Translations under genes and position numbers: made by a program
The notes under the pieces: model-generated
Told to the model about the DNA's origin: nothing
Database searches by the model: none
What the model saw: the letters and a program-made list of their open reading frames with translations, nothing else
Shown: positions 1 through 6,823 of the stretch, piece by piece
Numbering within the stretch: position 1 is the stretch's first letter
Layout of the letters: each line of letters begins with the position of its first letter
From: Phoronis pallida
Taxonomy: Eukaryota > Phoronida > Phoronidae
DNA length: 11,760 bases
Assembly (NCBI GenBank): GCA_028565715.1
Contig: JAOXYC010200018.1
Location: forward strand, 1-11,760
Direction: 5' to 3'

Positions 1-897
1 CCATAATATTTTTTTTTCATCATGTAGATTTTGAATTTCTTTTTTCTTTTCTATTAATGAATTTATATCTAAACCATCTAGTTTTTTACTTTCTATTTCT
101 AATGATATGTTATCTATATGTTGCTTAAGATCACTAATATCCCTTGGTGTCATCATAGTTTCAAAATTAATTCTACTTGCTGTTTCTTCAATGATGCTTA
201 GTGATAGATCTGGTTCATATAACTCACTAAAGAACTTTTTAACTACTTGTGCTGTAAATTTTAATGCATTGTCATATATTTTTACATTATAATGTCTTTC
301 TAAGCTTTCTTTACATCCTCTTAAAATACTTATTGTGCTATCAATACTTGGCTCTTTAATATAAATATTTGTAAATCTTCTTTTAAGAGCTTTATCTTTT
401 TCTATTAAATTTGAATACTCTCTTGTTGTAGTTGTTCCTATAATTTTAATTTTATGATTACTAATATATTGTTTAATAACATCTCCAAACTGTTCTCCTG
501 ATTTTTGTGAATTAATAGTGTGTATTTCATCTATAAATAAAATTATATTAGGATTTTCTGATGCATCTTTTAGTATTAATTCTACTCTTTCTTCAACTTC
601 GCCTTGATATTTAGCACCAGCTGCTATGACATTTACATTAAATAGATATATTTGTGTATTTTTTAATCTATCAACTACATTATTAGTATTTATCATATAT
701 GATAGATATTTTGTTATAGCAGTTTTTCCTGTTCCTGGCTCACCTATAAGTAATGGGCATGGTTTATCCATTTTACATAATACCTGCATAATTGTATTAA
801 TTTCTTCTTGCCTGCCAACTAATACTTGTTTATTTTTTCTAACTTCATTATTTAAATTAATACAAAATTTTTTTAAAAAAGAGTCTAAATTATTCAT
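1..897 (-). CDS. clpB: ClpB/ClpV-type AAA+ disaggregase, N-domain-less, partial (3' end beyond left edge)
   Basis: An ATP-driven hexameric unfoldase of the Hsp100 family; 299 residues are visible and the frame is open to the left edge. The D1 AAA+ module is complete: Walker A GEPGTGKT (residues 52-59), pore-loop GAKYQGE (94-100), Walker B ILFIDE (119-124), the sensor region GTTTTREY (154-161) and an arginine-finger pair in ALKRRF (R173, R174). From about residue 250 a charged helical stretch ending in a Trp resembles the start of the ClpB/ClpV coiled-coil middle domain, which argues against ClpA. The pore loop and the IEKDKALKRRF region are closer to ClpB than to typical ClpV. The Clp-N domain (about 150 residues) is absent: only about 27 residues precede the D1 region, and the in-frame codons upstream meet the atpC stop 15 nt before the ATG. 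A T6SS sheath-recycling role (TssH) is possible because tssKLM lies nearby, but it is not shown. The start at 897 is the only ATG before D1; no clear Shine-Dalgarno sequence is visible. Confidence 0.85.
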   Translation of the reverse strand, partial: MNNLDSFLKKFCINLNNEVRKNKQVLVGRQEEINTIMQVLCKMDKPCPLLIGEPGTGKTAITKYLSYMINTNNVVDRLKNTQIYLFNVNVIAAGAKYQGEVEERVELILKDASENPNIILFIDEIHTINSQKSGEQFGDVIKQYISNHKIKIIGTTTTREYSNLIEKDKALKRRFTNIYIKEPSIDSTISILRGCKESLERHYNVKIYDNALKFTAQVVKKFFSELYEPDLSLSIIEETASRINFETMMTPRDISDLKQHIDNISLEIESKKLDGLDINSLIEKKKEIQNLHDEKKILW

Positions 898-912
898 ATT
901 ATTTACTTTTAT

Positions 913-1140
913 TTATATTTCAATTATTGTTTTTATGTCTTTTTTTATTATAAGTATAAATAATCCTTGAAGTTTTATAGTTTTATTGTCTAATTTTATT
1001 ATAATGTCTGTTACTTTTTGCATCATACTAGAATAACTAGCGTTTTGATTAAAATTCATATAGAATTTATCATTTTGAGCATATATATTAATATACTTTT
1101 CAATAAAGTAAGTTTTTTTGTGTGTAATTATATTAAACAT
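913..1140 (-). CDS. atpC: F1 ATP synthase epsilon subunit, beta-sandwich domain only
   Basis: This 75-residue protein sits exactly where atpC is expected, 12 nt after atpD, at the end of an atpHAGDC operon. Its pattern fits the N-terminal beta-sandwich of epsilon: FNIITHKKTYF at the start (family: short strand followed by the glycine-rich loop), a middle MQKVTDIIIKL resembling the start of the second sheet, and a final LFILIIKKDIKTII like the strand that carries GG-x-x-x-V in other species. The family usually has about 110-140 residues. The entire C-terminal helical hairpin, which in bacteria such as Escherichia coli can insert into F1 and inhibit hydrolysis, is missing. Stop TAA at 913-915 is in the same frame as the downstream clpB start, 15 nt away. 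The sequence match is weak and the call depends strongly on position. Confidence 0.7.
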   Translation of the reverse strand: MFNIITHKKTYFIEKYINIYAQNDKFYMNFNQNASYSSMMQKVTDIIIKLDNKTIKLQGLFILIIKKDIKTIIEI

Positions 1141-1152
1141 AAAAATTATATT

Positions 1153-2529
1153 TTATTTATTTAATCTAATTTTACCTATCATTGTAATTTCTCTTGGATG
1201 TATGTTGTCTAATTCTCCATTAACTATTTTTGAAAAACCATCTATTGTATCTGCCATAGATACATATTCACCATCTATACCTGTATATTTAGAACTTACT
1301 TTAAATGGCTGTGTACAAAAAGCATTGATTAATTTTGCTCTATGAACAATAATTTTATTTTCGTCACTTATATTATCTAAACCTACAATTTTTATAATTT
1401 GTTCAAGAGATTCATATTTTGATAGAATTGTTTTTACTTTTTTAAGTATGTTGTAATGAATATCTCCCATTATATTTTTATTTTGTGCTTGTGAGTCACT
1501 TGCCATAACATCTACTGGTGGATATATTCCTCTTGATGCTAATTCTCTACTAAGAACTATTTTACTTCTAATATGTTTTTCTACTGTTATTACTGATAAA
1601 TCAGAATTATCATCTGCAGGAACATAAATTGCTTGTATGCTTGTAATGCCTATATTATTAATTTTTATATACATTAATTCTTGAAGTGTAGACATTTCTA
1701 TATCTAAACTAGGTTGATATCCTATTTCTGATAATTCTTTATTCATACATGTTGCTATTTCGTTTCCAGATTGAGCAAATCTTATAATATTGTCTATTAC
1801 AACTAAAACATTATGATTATTACGAACTAATGTATTTGCAATATTTGCTGCAACTATTCCTGATAAATATCTTATAGATGCTGGTTGATCCATATTTCCA
1901 TATATAACTAATATATTTGATTTATGTGGTTCGTCTTTTTTAATAAGATTAGCATCTATAAGATCTTGATATAGTTCATGTCCTTCTCTTATACGCTCTC
2001 CAATACCTGAAAATACTGTATATTGATTTTCTTCTTTAAGTTTAAGATTTTGTATAACTTCCATTAATAGAGTTGTTTTACCAACTCCAGCTCCTCCCAT
2101 AATACCATTTTTTGCCCCTTCAATAAATAGACCAAAAAAATCTATAGCTTTAATTCCTGTTTCTCTTATTTTAATTTCTCCTGAGGTTTCTACAATTGAT
2201 GGGATATTACTTGGAGTACAACTTACATTATATAAAAATTTATTACTTGTAGCTTTACCAGCTAAAGTATTTAGATTTGGATCTAAAGCAACTCCTATAT
2301 GAGACTCATGAATATTAAATGAATAACTTTTACTAAAGAAAGATACTTTCATCATTGGTTTTAATTTATCTGTACTTCCTAATGGAATACAAGTTGCATA
2401 ATGCACGTTAAGTTCTTTAATAATTAATTTGAGTTTGTGATCACTAATTATTAGTATTTGATTAATTGATAGCTGTTGATCACTAATTGATACTCTAACT
2501 ATAGAGCTATTAAAACTTATTACATACAT
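1153..2529 (-). CDS. atpD: F1 ATP synthase beta subunit
   Basis: Catalytic subunit of F1, which makes or hydrolyses ATP at the three alpha/beta interfaces. At 458 residues it is slightly shorter than the usual 460-480. Catalytic features are kept: Walker A GGAGVGKT (145-152), the catalytic glutamate in GIGERIREG (E178, followed by R179), Walker B VLVVIDNI (241-248, D246), the SEIGYQPSLDIEM segment (267-279) and YVPADD (302-307), whose Tyr stacks on adenine. The conserved C-terminal region QPFKVSSKYTG...GEYVSMADTIDGF is present. The DELSEED loop that touches gamma reads DNISDEN (385-391), with fewer acidic residues. A few residues are missing just before the P-loop, and the C-terminus stops soon after MIGKI. 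The gene is one base after atpG and 12 nt before atpC. The divergence is strong, but the protein should be catalytically competent. Confidence 0.97.
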   Translation of the reverse strand: MYVISFNSSIVRVSISDQQLSINQILIISDHKLKLIIKELNVHYATCIPLGSTDKLKPMMKVSFFSKSYSFNIHESHIGVALDPNLNTLAGKATSNKFLYNVSCTPSNIPSIVETSGEIKIRETGIKAIDFFGLFIEGAKNGIMGGAGVGKTTLLMEVIQNLKLKEENQYTVFSGIGERIREGHELYQDLIDANLIKKDEPHKSNILVIYGNMDQPASIRYLSGIVAANIANTLVRNNHNVLVVIDNIIRFAQSGNEIATCMNKELSEIGYQPSLDIEMSTLQELMYIKINNIGITSIQAIYVPADDNSDLSVITVEKHIRSKIVLSRELASRGIYPPVDVMASDSQAQNKNIMGDIHYNILKKVKTILSKYESLEQIIKIVGLDNISDENKIIVHRAKLINAFCTQPFKVSSKYTGIDGEYVSMADTIDGFSKIVNGELDNIHPREITMIGKIRLNK

Positions 2530-2530
2530 T

Positions 2531-3196
2531 TTATTTTATTTTTTCTTTTATTATTTTTCTTTTATTTAATTTAATGATATCATCAATAGAATCATTAGCA
2601 TTTTTATTATTTAAATACCCATTAAGACTAACATATTTTAGTATATTTATTATCTCTCTTCTAATATATAGTAATATTATGTCTTTAGCAGATATTTCAG
2701 ATGTTTCTATTTCTATTATACTGTAGTATGAATTTATATTATAAAATCTATCATTTATAAGTATTTCTGTATTTTTATTTAAATTAATTATGTCTAATAT
2801 ATTTTTTATAATATTATTTTTTGTTTTTCTTACATCTCTTTCTAATATTTTGACTATTAATAGATTATCTCTTTGAGATTTTATGTCATATATTGTATTT
2901 TGAGCACATATAATTGTAGTATTAATATTATCAATATATTTTTTATATCTATTACGTAGTAACATATTTATTCTTGAGTCAAATTTTTTTGTTATTACTA
3001 TAATATTTTGTATATTTTCACTAAAAATATCATTTTCTACACAATATATATTTTCTTCTATATTTTTAATAGTTGAATCTATAATATTAAGATCTTGTGT
3101 ATATTTAGCATATTTATATTGAAATATAGATTGAATAATTTTACAAAATTTTTTTAAAAAAGTATATATTTTAATTATTTTTATATATTTTTTCAT
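2531..3196 (-). CDS. atpG: F1 ATP synthase gamma subunit, shortened and highly divergent
   Basis: Central rotor-shaft subunit of F1. Position decides the call: it lies between atpA and atpD, the ATG overlaps the atpA stop by one base (TAATG), and one base separates it from atpD. The 221 residues (family about 285-300) are Lys/Ile/Asn-rich. The first 40 residues form a basic helix of the kind that enters the alpha3beta3 hexamer. The C-terminus, with NANDSIDDII followed by KLNKRKIIKEKI, resembles the family's NAtdNA..li..L.l.yNkaRQa.IT.Ei helix. About 65-80 residues are missing, presumably from the central Rossmann-like domain that contacts epsilon and the c-ring. Whether it still couples rotation to F0 cannot be judged from the sequence. 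Confidence 0.8.
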   Translation of the reverse strand: MKKYIKIIKIYTFLKKFCKIIQSIFQYKYAKYTQDLNIIDSTIKNIEENIYCVENDIFSENIQNIIVITKKFDSRINMLLRNRYKKYIDNINTTIICAQNTIYDIKSQRDNLLIVKILERDVRKTKNNIIKNILDIINLNKNTEILINDRFYNINSYYSIIEIETSEISAKDIILLYIRREIINILKYVSLNGYLNNKNANDSIDDIIKLNKRKIIKEKIK

Positions 3197-4743
3197 TATT
3201 TTTTAGTATATTTTATATATATTCCATTAATTGTGTCACCTATGTCTTTATATATTTGACTATATTTACTACTATCTATTTGAAGTTTTTCATATTTACT
3301 TGATACAATTTTAACTGTTTCATTAATAAGTAATTCTATTTGATTTATGAAAATATCAGATTCTATATCTTCTATACTATATTCTTGATATAAAATATCA
3401 TTTTTTAATATATAGTAGATACACAATTGTTTCATACAATTTATTGCTCCATTTTCATTTGTTGTATATAGTAATTGTATTGTATAAAGTCCAGATTTAA
3501 TAATCTCAACTATTTGTTCATCACATTCATCTTTATAGTTGTTATAAAAATCTACTGACTGATAATATTCTGATAGAGATAATCTAATTTTTTGCATTAA
3601 AAATCTAAATTCTGGTATTTGTATTGAAGCACCAGTACGAGATACTGAAAGAGATGTGCATATTGGAGGAATTATATTTTGTTTCTTTTTATCAATATCA
3701 AAAAATATTTGTCCATCTGTAATTGATATTACATTAGTTGTTATATAATCCATTTCAGAATCAATAGTCTCAATTCCTATAATAGCTGTAATTGATCCCC
3801 CATCTTTGTAATTAAGAGCTTTTTCTAATAATGATGAATGTGTATAAAATATATCGCTACTATAAAATTGTCTTCCTGGTTTATGTCCTGATAATAGGTA
3901 TAATTCTCTATAAGCTTTTGCATGTTTAGACAAGTCATCTAAAAATACAACAATATTATAATTATTATTTGCATAGAAATCTGCAATAGACATTGCAGAA
4001 TATGGTGCTAGATATTGTAGACCTAATGGATCTGATGCATTTGCAGCAATAATCATTGTATTACCTATTTTATTTTTCATTAACATTGCAGCAACATGAG
4101 ATGTATCTGATTTTGTTTGTCCAATCGCAACATATATGCATATTGTTTTCTGGTCTCTATTTACATTTTTTCTATTGGATATGATGTTATTTATCATTTC
4201 AATCATACATGTTGTCTTATATGTTTGTCTATTACCTACTAATAACATTCTTTGTCCATATCCTATTGGAAATATAAAGTCAATAATATTATATCCAGTA
4301 ATAAATTGATCATCTAGTTTTGATCTTGATGAAATATTAGGAGTTTCTTTAAATATTTCTGTACTTCTATATTCTGGAATATCTTCTCTTGATGTGAATG
4401 ATGATATAAATTCTCCTAAAGGATTAATAATAGACCCAAGTATTTTATCATGAAATTTAATTGATATTTTTTTATTTAGAATAATAACCTCACTATTTAT
4501 TGCAACTTGAAAATCATATACAGTAAGATAAATTTCTATCTCATATTCACTAACTCCTTTAACAAATCCAATAGTATTACCTTTAGTGTCTTGTACTTCA
4601 GAATATAATTGAACATCAAATATATATGAAGTTTTTATTACTCCCTCTGTTATTTTTATTACCTTTGAAGGTGATCCTACTATTTGAATAACGTCAGATT
4701 TTTTTAGATCATCACTTATTTTTTTCTCTTTTTTATTTTCCAT
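3196..4743 (-). CDS. atpA: F1 ATP synthase alpha subunit with altered P-loop
   Basis: Regulatory, non-catalytic nucleotide-binding subunit of F1 that supplies the arginine finger to the beta catalytic site. Length 515 is normal (about 500-515). Landmarks in order: beta-barrel N-domain (about 15-95), PIGYGQRMLLVG leading to the P-loop, ICIYVAIGQ (201-209), LQYLAPYSA (242-250), Walker B IVVFLDD (264-270), the HKPGRQFYSSDIFYTHSSLLEKA block (287-309), VISITDGQIF (338-347) and the arginine finger in SVSR (R369). The odd point is the Walker A sequence GNRQTYKT (170-177). The family has G-D-R-Q-T-G-K-T, so the second invariant Gly is a Tyr (codon at 4219-4221) and the Asp is an Asn. The non-catalytic site may therefore bind nucleotide poorly. 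The gene starts 5 nt after atpH and overlaps atpG by one base. Confidence 0.97.
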   Translation of the reverse strand: MENKKEKKISDDLKKSDVIQIVGSPSKVIKITEGVIKTSYIFDVQLYSEVQDTKGNTIGFVKGVSEYEIEIYLTVYDFQVAINSEVIILNKKISIKFHDKILGSIINPLGEFISSFTSREDIPEYRSTEIFKETPNISSRSKLDDQFITGYNIIDFIFPIGYGQRMLLVGNRQTYKTTCMIEMINNIISNRKNVNRDQKTICIYVAIGQTKSDTSHVAAMLMKNKIGNTMIIAANASDPLGLQYLAPYSAMSIADFYANNNYNIVVFLDDLSKHAKAYRELYLLSGHKPGRQFYSSDIFYTHSSLLEKALNYKDGGSITAIIGIETIDSEMDYITTNVISITDGQIFFDIDKKKQNIIPPICTSLSVSRTGASIQIPEFRFLMQKIRLSLSEYYQSVDFYNNYKDECDEQIVEIIKSGLYTIQLLYTTNENGAINCMKQLCIYYILKNDILYQEYSIEDIESDIFINQIELLINETVKIVSSKYEKLQIDSSKYSQIYKDIGDTINGIYIKYTKK

Positions 4744-4748
4744 TTGTA

Positions 4749-5258
4749 TTATACCTTTTGTATTTTATTATATGTGTTAATAATTTTTTTTCTTATATAT
4801 TTATTAATATTGTAATTATAATAACTCTGTTTATATTTTATTATAAACAAAGATTTTATATCTTTGTTTTTTTTAAATTTAAATGATTCAATTTTATTAA
4901 ACTTGCTAAAACATGCAATAAATTTTTCTTTTAATTCTTTATTTAATGTTTTTTTTGAAGTTATTTCCATAATGTTAGACTTAGATCTTATTAAATATAT
5001 ACATAGTTCTAATACTGCTATTATATTTTTTTTTTGATTTTCTTCTGTAATACAAGAGTCAATTTTATTTAATATGTCTATTAAGTGTATTTGTCTTTTT
5101 TTTTCAATATTATTATATATACTAACTAATGTTATTTCTTTATAAATATAGTTTATATAAATTTGAAAATTTAATTTAATATATAAAATAATACTATCAA
5201 AACAATTTATAACATCTTCATCTAATTTAGTATTATTAATAATATTTAATACTTTCAT
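4749..5258 (-). CDS. atpH: F1 ATP synthase delta subunit, divergent
   Basis: Peripheral-stalk subunit (OSCP-like) that ties the top of F1 to the b subunits of F0. The call rests mainly on its place directly upstream of atpA in atpHAGDC and on its length of 169 residues (family about 175-185). The N-terminal two thirds are predicted helical, as in the family's N-terminal bundle. The C-terminal part (about 120-165: beta-prone FKFKKNKDIKSLFIIKYKQS, then INKYIRKKI) has the shape of the conserved delta C-terminus, a beta hairpin ending in a D-x-S-I-x-x-x-L helix. However, the usual Gly-Gly and Asp are not visible. One base separates it from the upstream sspB-like gene and 5 nt from atpA. No significant single motif would identify it outside this operon. 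Confidence 0.75.
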   Translation of the reverse strand: MKVLNIINNTKLDEDVINCFDSIILYIKLNFQIYINYIYKEITLVSIYNNIEKKRQIHLIDILNKIDSCITEENQKKNIIAVLELCIYLIRSKSNIMEITSKKTLNKELKEKFIACFSKFNKIESFKFKKNKDIKSLFIIKYKQSYYNYNINKYIRKKIINTYNKIQKV

Positions 5259-5259
5259 G

Positions 5260-5922
5260 TTATTTTTTATTTTTTATATTTATAATTGTTTCTATATCTA
5301 CTATTTTTTGTTTATTTTTTGTATTTACTTTTTTCTCTTCTATAACTTTTGATATTAAATCTGTCTTATTAAGTATGTTTTGACTAAAAGTGTCACAATA
5401 ATTTTGTATGAAGTTTTTTGTATAATCTTCATAACTATTATATACAATATCTAATTCATCTAAATAATCTCCTCCTTTATTTCTTGGTAATTCTATTCTT
5501 ATCTTTTTAAATACTTCTAAAAAGAATATAGTGGATAAATGTATAAATAATCTATAAGGTCTTCCATTAAAAAATACTGTTACATTAATATAACTAATTG
5601 TAATTTCTAGATCTTCAAATTGTTGCTGTATAACTAAAATAATTTCTTTTTTCTTTTGTAAAAAATCTGGTAATACATTTAATTTATGTGTAATACATTT
5701 TAAATATAAAGGATATATTTGTAATTGTTCATAATCTGATACTGCATTTTTTATAAGGTAAAATAATATTATATTTGGCAAGTACATTAGATTCTTTATA
5801 AAAAATTTAACACTGAAAAATGTTTTTTTATATTTATTAAATATTTTGTATATAATTAATTTTATATAATTATTATTTTTAATGAAGTTTATCTGTATTA
5901 TATTTATCTTTAAGATTTTCAT
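5260..5922 (-). CDS. sspB: SspB-like ClpXP adaptor
   Basis: SspB delivers SsrA-tagged and other substrates to ClpXP. The core matches the alphaproteobacterial SspB pattern: LPDFLQKKKEIILVIQQQFEDLEI corresponds to the family's LP.L...YP.EMTIVLQHQFWDL, and INVTVFFNGRPYRLFIHLSTI (broken by I/L changes) corresponds to V.LSFN..PERL.VPFAAI. After the core comes a charged tail ending in IVDIETIINIKNKK, comparable to the tail motif VVSLD.FRKK that docks on ClpX. The gene has 220 codons if started at 5922. The first 45 residues are low-complexity and overlap another frame, so the ATG at 5787 (starting MYLPNIILFYLIKN, 175 residues) is a credible alternative. The gene ends one base before atpH and is probably co-transcribed with the F1 genes. 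The helix before the core appears shortened. The call is by pattern recognition. Confidence 0.65.
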   Translation of the reverse strand: MKILKINIIQINFIKNNNYIKLIIYKIFNKYKKTFFSVKFFIKNLMYLPNIILFYLIKNAVSDYEQLQIYPLYLKCITHKLNVLPDFLQKKKEIILVIQQQFEDLEITISYINVTVFFNGRPYRLFIHLSTIFFLEVFKKIRIELPRNKGGDYLDELDIVYNSYEDYTKNFIQNYCDTFSQNILNKTDLISKVIEEKKVNTKNKQKIVDIETIINIKNKK

Positions 5923-6128
5923 AATGACTTATACTATTACGATTAAATGAATTCAAGTTAAATACACTTAATTTTATGTTATCAATATTATCTTTATCTT
6001 TAATATTATTTTTTTTATTTTTATATATATAAAAATGCAATAAAAAAATAATATATCTTAGTTTTTTTTTTAGTGTTTTTTTTAGTTATATCTTTTTTTT
6101 TACTTATATTTATATTGCGATTTTTCAT
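5879..6128 (-). pseudogene. Possible small membrane-protein gene split by a one-base frame change
   Basis: An ATG at 6126-6128 opens a 35-codon frame that stops at 6021-6023. It encodes a very basic N-terminus (MKNRNINISKKKD...) followed by a short hydrophobic segment YYFFIAFLY. Downstream, a different frame of the same strand is open to the TAA at 5879-5881, with an Asp/Ser/Asn-containing sequence (such as KDKDNIDNIKLSVFNLNSF) that looks more like coding than the alternative frames. The two frames overlap and differ by one base. Three A-runs of 8-10 bases lie in between on the coding strand. This could be a decayed gene, a sequencing or assembly error in a homopolymer, or a gene decoded through polymerase slippage. 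The family is not recognised. It would fill most of the otherwise empty stretch 5923-6188 and overlap the 5' end of the sspB-like ORF. The evidence is weak. Confidence 0.3.
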
Positions 6129-6188
6129 TTTTTTAACAAAATTATAATAATAAATTATTTCTAAAAATATATTAAATTTAATATTAAT

Positions 6189-6758
6189 TTATTTAAAAAT
6201 TGTTAGTAGTATACATGAGATTGTTATAAAAATAGTATTTCCAAATAAAGAAAATAAATGCTGTTCTGTATTGTCTGTTTTTGATATTATTAGATTTAAT
6301 GATGTTTTTAATGCAATACTTGAATATGCTAATCCTATTAGTATTAACGGTATAGTTAATAGATATTTACGAGTATTATATATGGCTCCAGCTTTTTGCA
6401 TTATTTTTAATTTACTATCTGGTATATCAAATACTTTTTCTATAATATTTCTTCTATGGTTAATAGTATTTGGAGAATAAAATAATGGATTTTTTTTATA
6501 TTGGATAAGATTCTCTGCATATGCCATACTTAGCCTTAGAGCAATATTAAATCTTATAGTCGTTGCTTTATCTTTATTAATAATATGCTTTTTATCTATT
6601 TCTAATACTTTTTCATTATCAATTTTATTTATTAGGTCATAAAATGTATTTCTAATATCTATGTCAGAGTATTTTACTTCTTTATATATTTCACCTTTAA
6701 GAAGTTTACTATTTTTGATTTTAACTCTAGCGAAGTTATAAATAAAATAGTTATTCAT
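6189..6758 (-). CDS. Hypothetical protein with two C-terminal membrane segments
   Basis: A 189-residue protein that I do not recognise. Residues 1-130 look soluble and charged, with predicted helices, for example DIRNTFYDLINKIDNEK (34-50) and a stretch of RFNIALRLSMAYAENLI (69-85). Two hydrophobic segments follow close together, about 132-152 (LLTIPLILIGLAYSS) and about 168-188 (LFGNTIFITISCILLTI). The protein ends one residue after the second. The likely topology is both termini in the cytoplasm with a short outside loop. No catalytic motif or signal peptide is seen. It lies divergently from the tRNA (65 bp apart) and upstream of the sspB-atp-clpB block on the same strand, with 60 bp to the possible small ORF. 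It is a lone gene between a housekeeping operon and T6SS genes; nothing in the sequence links it to either. The ATG at 6756-6758 is the first in the frame; no Shine-Dalgarno sequence is evident. Confidence 0.7.
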   Translation of the reverse strand: MNNYFIYNFARVKIKNSKLLKGEIYKEVKYSDIDIRNTFYDLINKIDNEKVLEIDKKHIINKDKATTIRFNIALRLSMAYAENLIQYKKNPLFYSPNTINHRRNIIEKVFDIPDSKLKIMQKAGAIYNTRKYLLTIPLILIGLAYSSIALKTSLNLIISKTDNTEQHLFSLFGNTIFITISCILLTIFK

Positions 6759-6823
6759 TTTTTTATATAAGATAATTTATTATCATGTTTTATACTAAAT
6801 AATAAATAAGTAGTATATTAGAT

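Noticed and set aside
107-970. Plus-strand ORFs of 61 and 114 codons
   Set aside because: They lie opposite the clpB frame, which has clear AAA+ motifs, or at its junction with atpC. They are hydrophobic shadow frames typical of AT-rich DNA.
1118-1345. Plus-strand 75-codon ORF opposite the end of atpD
   Set aside because: Antisense shadow of the well-supported atpD gene.
4845-4874. Perfect 10-bp inverted repeat with 5-nt loop followed by a T-run, terminator-like on the plus strand
   Set aside because: It lies inside atpH, opposite to its direction, with no plus-strand gene to terminate. With this base composition about one or two such repeats are expected by chance in a window of this size.
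6169-6184. 16-bp palindrome ATATTAAATTTAATAT
   Set aside because: Made only of A and T in an intergenic A/T tract; not distinguishable from chance and not followed by a recognisable terminator or operator context.
6271-6480. Plus-strand 69-codon ORF
   Set aside because: Antisense to the C-terminal membrane part of the 189-residue gene; no start signal or recognisable family.
6759-6823. Possible divergent promoters between the hypothetical gene and the tRNA
   Set aside because: Many TATAAT-like and TTATCA-like hexamers occur, for example TATATT just before the tRNA, but the A/T background produces them everywhere, so none can be chosen.
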